NCBI GenBank assembly: GCA_944319795.1
Contig: CALUFA010000015.1
Location: forward strand, 1 to 60,711
Length of the DNA: 60,711 nt
Source: an uncultured Prevotella sp.
GTDB lineage: Bacteria > Bacteroidota > Bacteroidia > Bacteroidales > Bacteroidaceae
Direction: 5' to 3'
The notes under the pieces were generated by a model. That model was not told the origin of the DNA. It saw only the letters and a list, made by a program, of their open reading frames with translations, and made no database searches. Both the position numbers and the translations under genes were made by a program. The first letter of the stretch is position 1; every line of letters starts with the position of its first letter. Of this stretch, positions 1 through 9,470 are shown one piece after another.

Positions 1-152
1 AATGCACAATTCATAATGCATAATTAATGCACAATGCACAATTCATAATGCATAATTAATGCACAATGCACAATTCATAATGCATAATTAATGCACAATG
101 CACAATTCACAATGCATAATTAATGCACAATGCACAATTCACAATGCATAAT
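1..152. repeat. AT-rich tandem repeat, 32-bp period
   Basis: About 4.7 copies of a 32-bp unit. Each unit is a string of degenerate 7-mers (AATGCAC, AATTCAT, AATGCAT). The same 7-mers recur in the opposite sense at about 251-284 and again at the right end of the window (60574-60711). No open reading frame or promoter is visible in it. Confidence 0.9.
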
Positions 153-191
153 GACGATGAAAATACATATTAATAATGTACGTACATATTT

Positions 192-256
192 ATAATAGGC
201 TGCGCCCTGCCTGCAAAGGGCGCAGCGCCCATGCCGGGCACGGCGCAGCCTATTAT
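192..256. repeat. Hairpin with perfect 15-bp arms upstream of the first gene
   Basis: Arms at 192-206 and 242-256 (ATAATAGGCTGCGCC and its complement) are perfectly complementary, with a second small hairpin (GGGCG-CAG-CGCCC, 218-230) in the loop. The GGCTGCGC core is shared with the tandem repeat at the right edge of the window. There is no T-run after it, so it is not an obvious terminator. Together with the flanking AT repeats it accounts for the gene-free first 361 bases. Confidence 0.7.
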
Positions 257-361
257 GCATTATGAATTATGCATTATGCATTAACGAAACCTCATTCCAT
301 CCTATACCTTAAAAGAAACACTTGAAAAACCGTTTGATTTAACTTAAGTAAAAAAGTAGTT

Positions 362-3300
362 ATGTTTAGAAAGAAAATCTATTTTTGCATGTTCTTGTTG
401 GGACTGCTTTGCAGCAGTCTCGGCGTGAAGGCGCAGACGGCTCCCGAGGCTCAGGTCATACCTGTCAACTTCGAGCAGTCTATGGCCTATTTCACCGCCC
501 TTTCCGACAACGGACTTTGGGCGACGGCCGTCGCTGTAGACGAGGCCAACACTACGATCACAGGTTGGCCTTACCTTGTCGACGCCACGACCGGTAAGAT
601 GACGCAGCTGTGGACGGGCGCTACCGCCACGGGCTATTCCGCCAACGACGTTACCGACGACGGTAAGATGGTTGTCGGCAGCGCCAACGGCAAGCCGGCT
701 TACTACGACGTAGACAAAGGCGAATGGGTAGCCCTGCCCGGCGACGGCGAGGCCACCTGCGTAACGCCCGACGGCAGCCGCATAGCCGGCTTCGCCTTCG
801 GAGGCAGCGACGGGTCGGAGATGGGCCTGAGCACCGAGCATCCCCGCGTATGGGACCGCCAGGCCGACGGCACTTACCGCCAGGTAGACGTCGACGCAGA
901 GTTCACCGACTTCCCGCGCAAGGACAAGACGGGCTCCCTCACCAACATGCGCCGCATATCAAACATGAGCGCCGACGGCAAGATCCTCGCCGGAGCCATG
1001 AACTTCGTATATCTCGGACAGAACTGCTACTACGTGTACAATTGCGAGACACACCAGACTTATTACGTCGACAACCTGCTGCCCGAAGGATTCCGCGCAG
1101 GCTCGTTCATCGACACTTCCAACATGAGCAACGACGGCTCTTACATGACCGGCATCTCGCAGATTGTCGACGCCGCGTCAGGCTCTGAATACAACTCGGC
1201 CTACCTCATGGACATCGCCGGAGGCTCGCTCGAGCTTTACAACACTTATTCAGACGAGCAGGACCGCGGCGGATTCGCCGTGTCAAACGCCGGAACGATC
1301 TTCACGTCGTCGCCTGCCGTCAACCCCCTGCGCTACATCTACGTGCGCCACGGCAAGCTGTGGTACGGACTCGACGAGATAATGAGCGGCCGTTACGGCA
1401 TGAACATCTACGAGCGCCTTAACCAGGAAGTAACCGGCTACGCCGTCGACGTTTCCGACGACGAGCGCGTGCTCCTCGCCATGAGCATGTCTACCGGCGC
1501 AGGCTACATCATACGCCTGCAAGAAACTTTCAGCGACGCCGCCGGATCAATCGACCCGCTCGCCGCATACCAGATATCGCCGGCAGCCGGCTCGTCGTTC
1601 GCCAACTTCCGCGAGGCCACCATCAGGTTCACCAAGCCTACGTCGTTGGTGCCCGGCTCTAACGCCCAGCTGCTCGACAAGGACGGCAAGTCAATCTACA
1701 ACTTTACAATATCGCCCAACTCCGACGGAGTCAGCTTCGTAGTAGGCGGAAGGCCCCAGCACCTCAACCCGGGCGAGCGCTATACCGTATTGTTCCCCGC
1801 CGGCACGTTCAAGCTCACCGCCGACGACAGCTTCACCAACAAGGAGATACGCATTGCATACTACGGACGCGAGGACACCCCGACCCAGGTTGTCAACATA
1901 GCCCCGGCCGACGGAGTCAACGTGTCTGAAATCAGCACGACGCAGCCCGTCAACATCACCTTCGACATGAACGTACAGGTTGCTACCGACAACAAGGGCG
2001 TGCCCGCAGTAGGCTACCTCTACGAGGGCGACGGCGAGACTCCCGTGTGCGAGCTCGTCATCACCGCCACCGACAACTCTATAAGCCTGGCTCCGGCCCT
2101 GCGCCGTTACCTCCGCCTCGGCGTTGATTACAAGGTTACGCTTCCTGCCGACGCCGTTACCGACATCATGGGCGACTGCGGCAACGATTCAATAACGATC
2201 AACTACCACGGAGCTTACGAGCCGGGTCCTTCGCCCGACGCTTCGCTCTTCTTCGACGACTTCAACGACCCGTCAGTCTCTATCGCACGCTACCTCCTTT
2301 ACGAAGGCGACCACAACAAGCCCTCGTCGGTAGCTGCCGGCTGGGAGTTCGACACCGACAACTCGCCGTGGAACTTCACAATCCGCAGCACCGAGCAGAG
2401 CGAAGACTACTGCGCGGCTTCACACTCTATGTACAACCCCGCAGGCAAGTCTGACGACTGGATGTCGCTGCCGCAGCAGTATATCGAGAACGGCGACTAC
2501 TATCTTACGTTCGACGCGCAGTCTTACCTCTTCTCTAAGACCGACTCGCTCAAGGTTTACGCACTCGTTGAGGAAGGCGGATACACCAACTTCAGCACCG
2601 GGCTTTACGAGAAGTTCAAGACTTCGGGCAAGCTCATCGGCGCTTACAAGCTCACTCCGGGCCAGTCAGAGGAAACGCTCGAGGACGACTGGGAGAGCTT
2701 CGAGATTCCGTTGGCCGACTTCGCCGGCAAGTACGTCTACATCGCGTTCGTCAACGACAACGAAGACCAGAGCGCAGTGTTCCTCGACAACGTGCGCATC
2801 TCTTACCGCGGCGACTTCGTGCTTAGCACTACCACCGAGACTGCGGTTGTCAACCAAAGCTCGATAGGCGTTACCGCGCAGATCAACGTCACCGGCGACG
2901 ACACCTATAACGACCTTACCGCTACGCTCACCGCAGGCGACTTCACCTCTACCGTTACCGCCACCGGCCTCGGCCTTACCAAGGACAGCCCGGCTTATAC
3001 GATAGAGTTCCCCGAGGATATGCCGCTTGCATTGGGCGAAGAAAACAGCTACACCGTCGCCGTAAGCCTTGACGGCACGCAGCTCTCGCGCACAGGCTCG
3101 GTTAAGAACCTCGCCTTCGAGACAACCAAGCGCGTGCTCGTAGAAGAGGCCACCGGCCAGTGGTGTCAGAACTGTCCGCAAGGCATACTCGCCCTTGAGA
3201 ACCTCAACACGCTCTTCGGCGACAAGGTGGTAACCATCGGCGTGCACGGCACGGGCGGCACGGGCCAGGACATCTTTGCTTACGACAACTATTGCAGCGC

Positions 3301-4177
3301 ATTAGGTTTCACAGCCTTCCCGAACGGACTCATCAACCGCATCGATACGTTGTATGCTCCGTTGGCACGCGTTTACGACGCCGACTATAACTTGTCGTTC
3401 TCTTACAACAGCCCGGCCGGCAACCAGACGTTCCTCGACATCGTTCAGCGCGAGTTCGAGCAGAACCCGATAGCCGATGCCGACATCAACATCACGAAGG
3501 CCGATTACGACTCTGCCAACAAGCGCATAACCATCGACGGCAACGTGAACTACGCCGTAAACCTCGACAACATCAACCAAAACCTCTTAGTGGTAGTTCT
3601 CGAGAACGGTCTTTCTGGCAACCAGGCCAACAACCTTTACACCAGCACCGACCCGTTGTTCGGCCCGTTCGGCCAGGGCGGCGAGCTCGGCTCGGCCAAC
3701 CCGATCGTTACGTTCGACCATGTTGCACGCCGCGTAATCGACGAGTATTATAAAGGTATGGCCGGTATGATTCCGGGTAATGTCGTTGCCAACTCTCCCG
3801 TTGCGTTCAACGTGGCGCGCACCGCTCCCGACAACGTGGCTGACTGGAAGAACGCCGAGGTTGTCGTAGCCGTGCTCGACAACAACACGGGTCTCGTAGT
3901 CAACGTCAACAAGGTGCCGTTCACCATTGACGGCGTAAGCGGCATAGGCTCCGTCAACGCCGGTGCCGACGGCGTTGACGTAAACGTTGAGGGCGGCGAG
4001 ATAGTAGTCAACGCCTCGGGCGACGTCAACGTAAGCGTTTACGACGCAAGCGGCAGCCTCGTAGGCATGGCTTCAGGCTCAGGCAAGGTTGGCGTAGGCG
4101 TCAACAACGGCGGGCTCTACATCGTCAAGGCCACTGTCGACGGCGCGAGCGTCGTCAAGAAGGTGGTAGTAAGATGA
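362..4177 (+). CDS. Large T9SS-exported protein with choice-of-anchor J and Omp28/thioredoxin-like domains
   Basis: A 1271-residue exported protein of unknown substrate. Residues 1-24 form a Sec signal peptide (KK, hydrophobic stretch, VKA/Q cleavage). Residues about 25-390 are propeller-like with repeated 'DDGKMVVG'-type turns. About 400-620 look like Ig-like strands. About 629-815 match choice-of-anchor J/cleaved-adhesin modules. About 920-1190 resemble Omp28-related thioredoxin-like domains, with W934-C935-Q-N-C938 as a CxxC pair. The last 70 residues (V-Y-D-A-S-G..., GLYIV..., ending VVKKVVVR) have the shape of a type IX secretion sorting domain. The likely fate is outer-membrane export and surface anchoring or release. 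It is first of three similar genes on the plus strand, each separated by its own terminator. The domain calls are from recognition of motifs; a redox role for the CxxC is inference. Confidence 0.8.
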   Translation: MFRKKIYFCMFLLGLLCSSLGVKAQTAPEAQVIPVNFEQSMAYFTALSDNGLWATAVAVDEANTTITGWPYLVDATTGKMTQLWTGATATGYSANDVTDDGKMVVGSANGKPAYYDVDKGEWVALPGDGEATCVTPDGSRIAGFAFGGSDGSEMGLSTEHPRVWDRQADGTYRQVDVDAEFTDFPRKDKTGSLTNMRRISNMSADGKILAGAMNFVYLGQNCYYVYNCETHQTYYVDNLLPEGFRAGSFIDTSNMSNDGSYMTGISQIVDAASGSEYNSAYLMDIAGGSLELYNTYSDEQDRGGFAVSNAGTIFTSSPAVNPLRYIYVRHGKLWYGLDEIMSGRYGMNIYERLNQEVTGYAVDVSDDERVLLAMSMSTGAGYIIRLQETFSDAAGSIDPLAAYQISPAAGSSFANFREATIRFTKPTSLVPGSNAQLLDKDGKSIYNFTISPNSDGVSFVVGGRPQHLNPGERYTVLFPAGTFKLTADDSFTNKEIRIAYYGREDTPTQVVNIAPADGVNVSEISTTQPVNITFDMNVQVATDNKGVPAVGYLYEGDGETPVCELVITATDNSISLAPALRRYLRLGVDYKVTLPADAVTDIMGDCGNDSITINYHGAYEPGPSPDASLFFDDFNDPSVSIARYLLYEGDHNKPSSVAAGWEFDTDNSPWNFTIRSTEQSEDYCAASHSMYNPAGKSDDWMSLPQQYIENGDYYLTFDAQSYLFSKTDSLKVYALVEEGGYTNFSTGLYEKFKTSGKLIGAYKLTPGQSEETLEDDWESFEIPLADFAGKYVYIAFVNDNEDQSAVFLDNVRISYRGDFVLSTTTETAVVNQSSIGVTAQINVTGDDTYNDLTATLTAGDFTSTVTATGLGLTKDSPAYTIEFPEDMPLALGEENSYTVAVSLDGTQLSRTGSVKNLAFETTKRVLVEEATGQWCQNCPQGILALENLNTLFGDKVVTIGVHGTGGTGQDIFAYDNYCSALGFTAFPNGLINRIDTLYAPLARVYDADYNLSFSYNSPAGNQTFLDIVQREFEQNPIADADINITKADYDSANKRITIDGNVNYAVNLDNINQNLLVVVLENGLSGNQANNLYTSTDPLFGPFGQGGELGSANPIVTFDHVARRVIDEYYKGMAGMIPGNVVANSPVAFNVARTAPDNVADWKNAEVVVAVLDNNTGLVVNVNKVPFTIDGVSGIGSVNAGADGVDVNVEGGEIVVNASGDVNVSVYDASGSLVGMASGSGKVGVGVNNGGLYIVKATVDGASVVKKVVVR

Positions 4178-4190
4178 CGCACTAATACGA

Positions 4191-4251
4191 ACGTGTGGGC
4201 TGGCGCCGGGGGGCGCCGAGCCCACACGTCGTTTCAATGATTATTTTTTTA
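4191..4251 (+). terminator. Intrinsic terminator after first exported protein
   Basis: A near-perfect 17-bp stem (ACGTGTGGGCT/GGCGCC against GGCGCC/GAGCCCACACGT, one bulged C) at 4191-4229 is followed by a T-rich run at 4241-4251. It separates the first two exported-protein genes into distinct transcripts. Confidence 0.8.
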
Positions 4252-4275
4252 TTACTAACTTAACATTAATCAATT

Positions 4276-6762
4276 ATGAAAAAGGTTTTACTTTTATGTC
4301 TTACGGCGCTTATGTGCTGTGTGACCGGTGCTTGGGCCGTTACGGGTTCGGGTACGGAAAGCGACCCCTACGTAGTGCAGGACGGCGACGAGTACACCGT
4401 TACCGGCGGCGTGGGTTATGCTGAGTTCTCTGCTCCTGAAAGCGGTGTGCTTAAGGTTTTCCAAGACTACTTCCTGGGTCTTGACGTATCTATAAAGGAG
4501 AAGGGCAGCGCTGACGATTTCGTCGTAGGCCAGTTCTCAAGCGACCAATCAGGTATGTACACTTCGTTCGACGTTGAAGGCGGTAAGACTTACATCATCA
4601 AGAATGCCAAGGATGCAATGTCTTGGGGAACTAAGTTCTCTATCGTTTTCGAAGGCGACAGCTCTAATCCCAACGCTTTCACGGTAACTTCTGACCCTGC
4701 TGAAGGCTCAGCCCTCGGCCACTACGACGAAGGCGAAGTTGCCTTGAAGTTCACTACGAGCAAGCCTATTGCTTACATGCGCGTCATCATCGACGGCAGC
4801 GTAAGCGGACGTATGACCGACGTGCCCGCCACTCCGGTCGGCGAGGGCACTCCAGTGCTCGGCGATGACGGCGAGCCTGTGGTATTCGTTGACCGCAATG
4901 ACCCCACCAACACTTACGAGCTGAAGGCTTACACCGAGTGGACGGTAGGCCCGAGCTTCATCAAGGAAGGCATGACCAACGACTGGGACTTCTATGAGAA
5001 CGAGGATTACACTTTCACTTTCACTTCTTACGAGGACCAGAACGCTTGGTATGACTATACCGAGTTGTATTCAACCGAGCTTACTTTCAAAGGCTCAGTT
5101 CCTGCTATCGAGTATTCAGACATCGTGCTCGAGAACGTTACTCCGTCTCCCGACGCAACCGATCCGTCGCAGATGGCAAGCTCTGAGAATCCTGTCGTAA
5201 GGTTCACGTTCAGCGGATTGGTTAAGCCTACCGAGGTGGGCGCAGTGTTAGGCCAGGGCATGGGCATCGTTCCGCTCGACTACGAGGAAGGCGTTGAGGG
5301 CGACAAGTCTTACATCGACGTTACGCTTGAGGGCGGCTCTAACAGCGCTTACATCACGGTTTACGTAGAGGTGGTTGACTCTCTGACGGGCAACGCCCTC
5401 AACGACGAGACCGGTCTCTACTCTCAGTACTTCAGCGTTGCCAACAGCGCTTACAGCATCGACATGCCGTGGGCCGACGGCCGCAGCATCGACTACCTGC
5501 TGAATTACGAGAACCTCAACCCGAAGGACAACGGCTATGTAACGGCTCTTGACTCTATCACGTTCGACTGTACGGACGCTGCCGATCCCGACGAGTTCTA
5601 TACTATCAACGCAATGGGCCACGCCGGCGTTTACAACGAGGCCGGCGAGCAGATCTACGACGTGCTCTTGACCAAGGGCGCTGCCGAGCAGAACGTTATC
5701 GCGACGGTTTGCGAGCTCGGCTCTGTAAACCAGGAGACCCAGGAGGGCACTCCGTTCGCAATCACCACTCCGGGCGTTTACGTGGTTAAGGTTGACTCTA
5801 TGTCTATCGGCGACGGACTCTTCGACCCGAACACCCCGTGGCAGACCGACCAGGGCGGATTCACTAAGGGACGTTGCAACCCGACTTGGACTTGGACTTT
5901 CAACGTTGTCGAGGAAATCGTAACCGTCGAGAGCGTTGACCCGGCTCCTTACAACGTAAGCGGCGAATACTGCGAGGAGATACCCGCTGAGGTTAAGCTG
6001 ACTATGAACTCTGCCGACTACACCGTGGCAAGCGCTACCGCAAGATACGGCATGAACAAGCGTGAGGCCCTTGAGTACACTGCCGACGGCAACGTGCTCA
6101 CCGTTAAACTTTCTGACGCAGCCCTCAACGAGAGCCAGGTAACCATAACGGTTGCCGCCACGGCCAACAAGGGCGGAGCTCCAGTTGTTTACGGCAGCGT
6201 TGACGACGAGACACAGAACATCACGCTCGTTTACCAGAAGAACCGCAACACGTTCGTGCCCGAAACAGTAACTCCTGAGGACAGAAGCTACGTTGAGACG
6301 CTTGAGGAGGTTGTGCTCGACTTCGGCGAGGATGTAAGCGCACTTGACTGGGATAAGGTCGTAACGTTGACCAATGCCGAAGGTGAAGAGTTTGAATGCT
6401 CTTACGACATGGACTGGGAGGTATTCAGCCGTGTACACATCTTCATGGCCGACCCGATAGCAGCCGACGGTGTTTACACCCTCACGATACCTGAAGGCTT
6501 TATTTTCAATATGACTTACGATTTCGGTTTCGTTGACCAGTACGGCGGCCCGCAGGGCGACTTCTACAACCCCGAGCTGACCTACGTGTTCTACATCGGC
6601 GATCCTACCGGCATCAAGGGCATCAAGGTTGACGCAGACGGCAACGTCAAGGTTTACACCATCGACGGCGTTTACGTAGGCGAGGGCGCCGCTGCCGAGA
6701 TGCTCGAGAGCCTGCCTGCTGGCGTTTACATCGTAAACGGCACAAAGGTGGCTGTTAAATAA
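4276..6762 (+). CDS. T9SS-type exported protein, Ig-like repeats, function unknown
   Basis: 828 residues. A signal peptide covers residues 1-21 (cleavage at AWA/V). The mature part is rich in acidic residues and beta-strand patterns with repeated 'ES-V-P-A' and 'DP-A-Y-V' style Ig-like boundaries; no enzyme motif was seen. The C-terminal 50 residues (VKVYTIDGVYV..., LPAGVYIVNGTKVAVK) match the terminal sorting-domain pattern of type IX secretion substrates: a VY-x-x-x-G strand, a GVYIV strand and a basic end. It shares signal-peptide style, Ig-like architecture and C-terminus with the gene at 6899-8515, so the two are probably paralogues. Start chosen at MKKVLLL because it gives a complete signal peptide 24 bases after the preceding T-run. 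Confidence 0.8.
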   Translation: MKKVLLLCLTALMCCVTGAWAVTGSGTESDPYVVQDGDEYTVTGGVGYAEFSAPESGVLKVFQDYFLGLDVSIKEKGSADDFVVGQFSSDQSGMYTSFDVEGGKTYIIKNAKDAMSWGTKFSIVFEGDSSNPNAFTVTSDPAEGSALGHYDEGEVALKFTTSKPIAYMRVIIDGSVSGRMTDVPATPVGEGTPVLGDDGEPVVFVDRNDPTNTYELKAYTEWTVGPSFIKEGMTNDWDFYENEDYTFTFTSYEDQNAWYDYTELYSTELTFKGSVPAIEYSDIVLENVTPSPDATDPSQMASSENPVVRFTFSGLVKPTEVGAVLGQGMGIVPLDYEEGVEGDKSYIDVTLEGGSNSAYITVYVEVVDSLTGNALNDETGLYSQYFSVANSAYSIDMPWADGRSIDYLLNYENLNPKDNGYVTALDSITFDCTDAADPDEFYTINAMGHAGVYNEAGEQIYDVLLTKGAAEQNVIATVCELGSVNQETQEGTPFAITTPGVYVVKVDSMSIGDGLFDPNTPWQTDQGGFTKGRCNPTWTWTFNVVEEIVTVESVDPAPYNVSGEYCEEIPAEVKLTMNSADYTVASATARYGMNKREALEYTADGNVLTVKLSDAALNESQVTITVAATANKGGAPVVYGSVDDETQNITLVYQKNRNTFVPETVTPEDRSYVETLEEVVLDFGEDVSALDWDKVVTLTNAEGEEFECSYDMDWEVFSRVHIFMADPIAADGVYTLTIPEGFIFNMTYDFGFVDQYGGPQGDFYNPELTYVFYIGDPTGIKGIKVDADGNVKVYTIDGVYVGEGAAAEMLESLPAGVYIVNGTKVAVK

Positions 6763-6834
6763 CAACGCAACGCGCATTCGGGCCGGGTGGCACGGCTTAG
6801 GCCGGCCCGGCGCCGAACTACCTGACACAAATCG

Positions 6835-6865
6835 GAGGCCGTGATCTTATTCACGGCCTCTTTCA
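6835..6865 (+). terminator. Intrinsic terminator between exported-protein genes
   Basis: A 10-bp perfect stem GAGGCCGTGA/TCACGGCCTC (6835-6860) is followed by TTTCAT. A second GC-rich inverted repeat (GCCGGG...CCCGGC) lies just upstream at about 6782-6811. Confidence 0.7.
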
Positions 6866-6898
6866 TAAACAACCATAATATTTTAAAGCAAAGCAGAT

Positions 6899-8515
6899 AT
6901 GAAAAAGATCTTATTCGTCTTGTTTGCCGCCATTATGGGCTTCACGGGCGCGGCAGCCCAAGACGCCGACTTCGAGACCATCGAGGTTACGGGCGACGGG
7001 CAGACCGAGGTAGAGCTTAAAATGGGCATCAACTATTTCATGCTCACCGCTCCCCAGGACGGCACGCTGGCGTTCAGCATGGGATGGTCGAGCACTATGG
7101 TCTACCTTACCGACGAGAACGGCACCGAGGACACCAAGGTGCTGTTGGCTAAGACCGTAGACCCGGACAAGGGCAACATCTACACCATCGACGTTAATGA
7201 AGGCCAGCTGTATTACTTCAGCACGAGCATCGTGGTCGACCCCGTTACGATGACCGTAGGCTACGGCGTTATCGACAACAGCATCAAGCTCAGCTCGAAT
7301 TACGAGGACGGCCAGGTGTTCAACCTCAACGGCAGCAACCTCGAGTTAGTGTTCGACCGCCAGGTGGCTATCGAGCGCACCCTGGTGGCTTACGGCGACG
7401 GTAAGGACGAGGACATACCTACGTCGTGCATCAACGCCATTTACGCCGCAGGCCAGTATTATTACACGATAATGCTGCGCGACCTTGTAGAGTATCTTAT
7501 GGACGGCGGCAAGATAGCCGTAGGCGGCAAGTTCACCGTGCGCATCGAGGGCATATCCGACGCCAACAACCCCGAAGAGATTTACGGCGACGACGGCTCT
7601 TACGAGGTTACGCTCGAAGTTGGCGACATGCCGGCCACGCTGCTCTCTATCGACCCGGCCGACGGTTCGAACATCTACACCTATTATCCCGAGGACGGCG
7701 ACGACGGCTTCATAACGTTCACCTTCTCAGATCCGCTCAACGAAGACAAGGCCGGCGTGCTGGCGACTCTCTCCTGGGGCGACCAAGAGGCAGGCTCGTT
7801 CGAGCAGCACTATCCCGACTTCACCATCGAGGGCAACACCGTAACGGTTGACATCCGCGGCATAATGATACCCGAGGAGACCGAGGGCAGCCGCGGCACC
7901 AGCGGCGCCACAACCGTAACCCTCTCGATCAGCGGACTGACGACGGCCGACGGCCGCAGCGTAGACCCCAACTATCCCGATGCCGGAAGGAACGCCATAC
8001 TCGCGTTCTACCACGTAACGAAGCAGGAGATTTCGTTCATCTACGACTTCTATCCGCAGAGCGGCAACGCCTCGCTCGAGGGCTACGACGAAATCATGAT
8101 ATGGCTCAACAACCCCGTAATGTACGACGGCGTAACCATTACATGGTATGACGCGCGCGGCACGCAGCACTCGCGCACGTATACTCCGGAGGAAGTAGCC
8201 TTCGAGTGGGACGACTATGAGGACGGCTACGTGGCCTACGTATCGCTCCGCAACATCCGCGTGAACAACCAGCCCGTAACCGTAACCGTTGACAACGCAC
8301 GCCTTATGAACGGCGACCCCGTTACGATAACCGGCACGTTCAACACCGACGCCACGGGCATCGACAACGCCACAGTAGGCGCCGACCCGTCGGCCAAGGT
8401 CAAGGTTTACAGCCTCGACGGCCGCTTCGTTAGGGAAGCCGCAGCCGCCGACGCCGTTGACGGCCTTGCCAAGGGCGTTTACATCGTAGGCGGAAAGAAG
8501 CTGGTGGTTAAGTAA
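6899..8515 (+). CDS. T9SS-type exported protein, paralogue of the preceding gene
   Basis: 538 residues with signal peptide 1-20 (TGAAA/Q). The body is beta-rich and acidic, with two segments resembling the Ig-like units of the preceding protein ('SIDPADGSNIYTYYPEDGDDGFITF' type boundaries). The end (VKVYSLDGRFV..., LAKGVYIVGGKKLVVK) is a T9SS type A sorting-domain pattern. No catalytic motif was seen. Its 3' end, including the stop codon, is partly duplicated at 8690-8716. The downstream gene is convergent, with repeats between. Confidence 0.8.
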   Translation: MKKILFVLFAAIMGFTGAAAQDADFETIEVTGDGQTEVELKMGINYFMLTAPQDGTLAFSMGWSSTMVYLTDENGTEDTKVLLAKTVDPDKGNIYTIDVNEGQLYYFSTSIVVDPVTMTVGYGVIDNSIKLSSNYEDGQVFNLNGSNLELVFDRQVAIERTLVAYGDGKDEDIPTSCINAIYAAGQYYYTIMLRDLVEYLMDGGKIAVGGKFTVRIEGISDANNPEEIYGDDGSYEVTLEVGDMPATLLSIDPADGSNIYTYYPEDGDDGFITFTFSDPLNEDKAGVLATLSWGDQEAGSFEQHYPDFTIEGNTVTVDIRGIMIPEETEGSRGTSGATTVTLSISGLTTADGRSVDPNYPDAGRNAILAFYHVTKQEISFIYDFYPQSGNASLEGYDEIMIWLNNPVMYDGVTITWYDARGTQHSRTYTPEEVAFEWDDYEDGYVAYVSLRNIRVNNQPVTVTVDNARLMNGDPVTITGTFNTDATGIDNATVGADPSAKVKVYSLDGRFVREAAAADAVDGLAKGVYIVGGKKLVVK

Positions 8516-8518
8516 TTC

Positions 8519-8676
8519 GGAATTTAAAGAAGTTAGTGAATTTAGAGAATCTAAAGAAGTTAGAGAATTTAGAGAAGTTAGAGCCAATAGCCCTGTAATT
8601 TCACGCAAGACATTCGGCTTTAACTTCTAACGAAGCGTTAGCGGAGTGATAACTTCTTTAAATTCTCTAAATTCTT
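8519..8676. repeat. 9-bp degenerate tandem repeats in inverted pair
   Basis: About seven degenerate 9-mers of the GAATTTAGA/GAAGTTAGA type run from 8519 to 8582. Their reverse complement (AACTTCTTT, AAATTCTCT, AAATTCTTA) lies at 8651-8678. The arms could fold as a long imperfect hairpin in transcripts of the upstream gene. Together with the following array they fill the 337-base gap between convergent genes. Confidence 0.7.
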
Positions 8677-8689
8677 AATGAATGGTAGC

Positions 8690-8716
8690 GGTTAAGTAAT
8701 TTGGAATTTAAAGAAG
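8690..8716 (+). pseudogene. Relic copy of an exported-protein gene 3' end
   Basis: These 27 bases match the 3' end of the gene ending at 8515 (8506-8532) with one mismatch, including the stop codon. The reading frame just before it encodes M-V-A-V-K-stop, which is how the 4276-6762 protein ends. The simplest reading is a remnant left by duplication or deletion of a further paralogue. Confidence 0.45.
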
Positions 8717-8799
8717 GCCGTCTTTTGGGCCGCAATAGGCGGCTTATCGCAACGTTAAAGGCCGTGTTTTGCGACGCAAAACACGGCCTTTAGTAACTC
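8712..8799. repeat. 22-bp x 4 palindromic-unit array (copy 1)
   Basis: Units start at 8712, 8734, 8756 and 8778. The core is RAAAGG-N3-YCTTTT-GC-N5. Units 3 and 4 also pair with each other (AAAGGCCGTGTTTTGC against GCAAAACACGGCCTTT), so the array might terminate transcripts between these convergent genes. Same family as the arrays at 18362, 26602, 37305, 45430, 48201, 53150 and 56999. Confidence 0.85.
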
Positions 8800-8852
8800 G
8801 TTGTGTTACAAAGCCGACGGCGGTGTGTTCCCAAGCCCTGATAGGTGTTGTG

Positions 8853-9191
8853 CTAAAGCCCCATGTCCTTGATAATATCCCTTACCACGTTCATTTTAAC
8901 GTTGGCGGCGTCGGCCTTGTCGTAGACGAGTAGCAGGAATATTGTGCCGCCGTGGTCGGCAACGAGGGCGTTGAGCGTTATCACGCGTGCGCCGCCCGAC
9001 TTGCCCCTGCCCTTCGATGTTATGGCCATGCGTATCTTGCGTATGTTAGGCGCAATCTCGACACCCTGCATGGGGTCGGCCTTGAGGCTTTCCCTGAACG
9101 CTTTAATGTCTCCGTCAAAACTCCTATAACGTTTCGACAGTTTTTTAATCATGCGTTCCGCATATTCCGAGGTTATTATCTCAAAGCTCAT
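8853..9191 (-). CDS. RelE/ParE-superfamily toxin
   Basis: 112 residues. The opening 'FEIITSEYAERMIKKLSKRY' pattern, the basic centre (RKIRMAITSKGRGKSGGAR) and the 'IFLLLVYDKADAANV' strand fit RelE/HigB-like toxins, which as a superfamily are mostly mRNA interferases acting at the ribosome. Its start overlaps the end of the antitoxin gene by 11 bases, a normal arrangement for such pairs. The molecular target is not readable from the sequence. Gene symbol withheld because the subfamily is uncertain. Confidence 0.85.
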   Translation of the reverse strand: MSFEIITSEYAERMIKKLSKRYRSFDGDIKAFRESLKADPMQGVEIAPNIRKIRMAITSKGRGKSGGARVITLNALVADHGGTIFLLLVYDKADAANVKMNVVRDIIKDMGL

Positions 9192-9435
9192 CTATCACCT
9201 CGTCTAAAGTTTTCAACTTAATCTTGCCTTCCATGTGGTCCTTAACCTGTTGCAGGGCGAGCCTCAGCTCTTCCGTCAGGTCGCGCTTGCTTACCACGGT
9301 GTCTTCCGCTTCGACGGGGGTCAGCTTGAAACTGCCCGAGCTGCGCGACTTAAGAATCACGTCCTCGCCGTTGCGCGCCATGTCGAGGAATTTAGTCTGG
9401 TTGGCCCTGAAGTCTCTTGTGCTGATAACTATCAT
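9181..9435 (-). CDS. Phd/YefM-type antitoxin
   Basis: 84 residues. The N-terminal 'VISTRDFRANQTKFLDMARNGEDVILKSRSSGSFKLTPV' region is the Phd/YefM DNA-binding fold, and the C-terminal helical tail would wrap the toxin. It is first in the operon, preceded by a purine-rich AAAGGAGG ribosome-binding site (unusually strong for this phylum) and a TATCTTTG promoter. Autorepression by the complex is expected from the family. Confidence 0.85.
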   Translation of the reverse strand: MIVISTRDFRANQTKFLDMARNGEDVILKSRSSGSFKLTPVEAEDTVVSKRDLTEELRLALQQVKDHMEGKIKLKTLDEVIDEL

Positions 9436-9470
9436 CTTTGCCTCCTTTCATGTTAGTATTATTCCTTGGG

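Noticed and set aside
5248-6828. Long minus-strand reading frame of 526 codons opposite the second exported-protein gene
   Set aside because: Shadow frame of a GC-rich, GAC/GTT-biased gene; the product lacks any domain, and the plus-strand gene has signal peptide and sorting domain.
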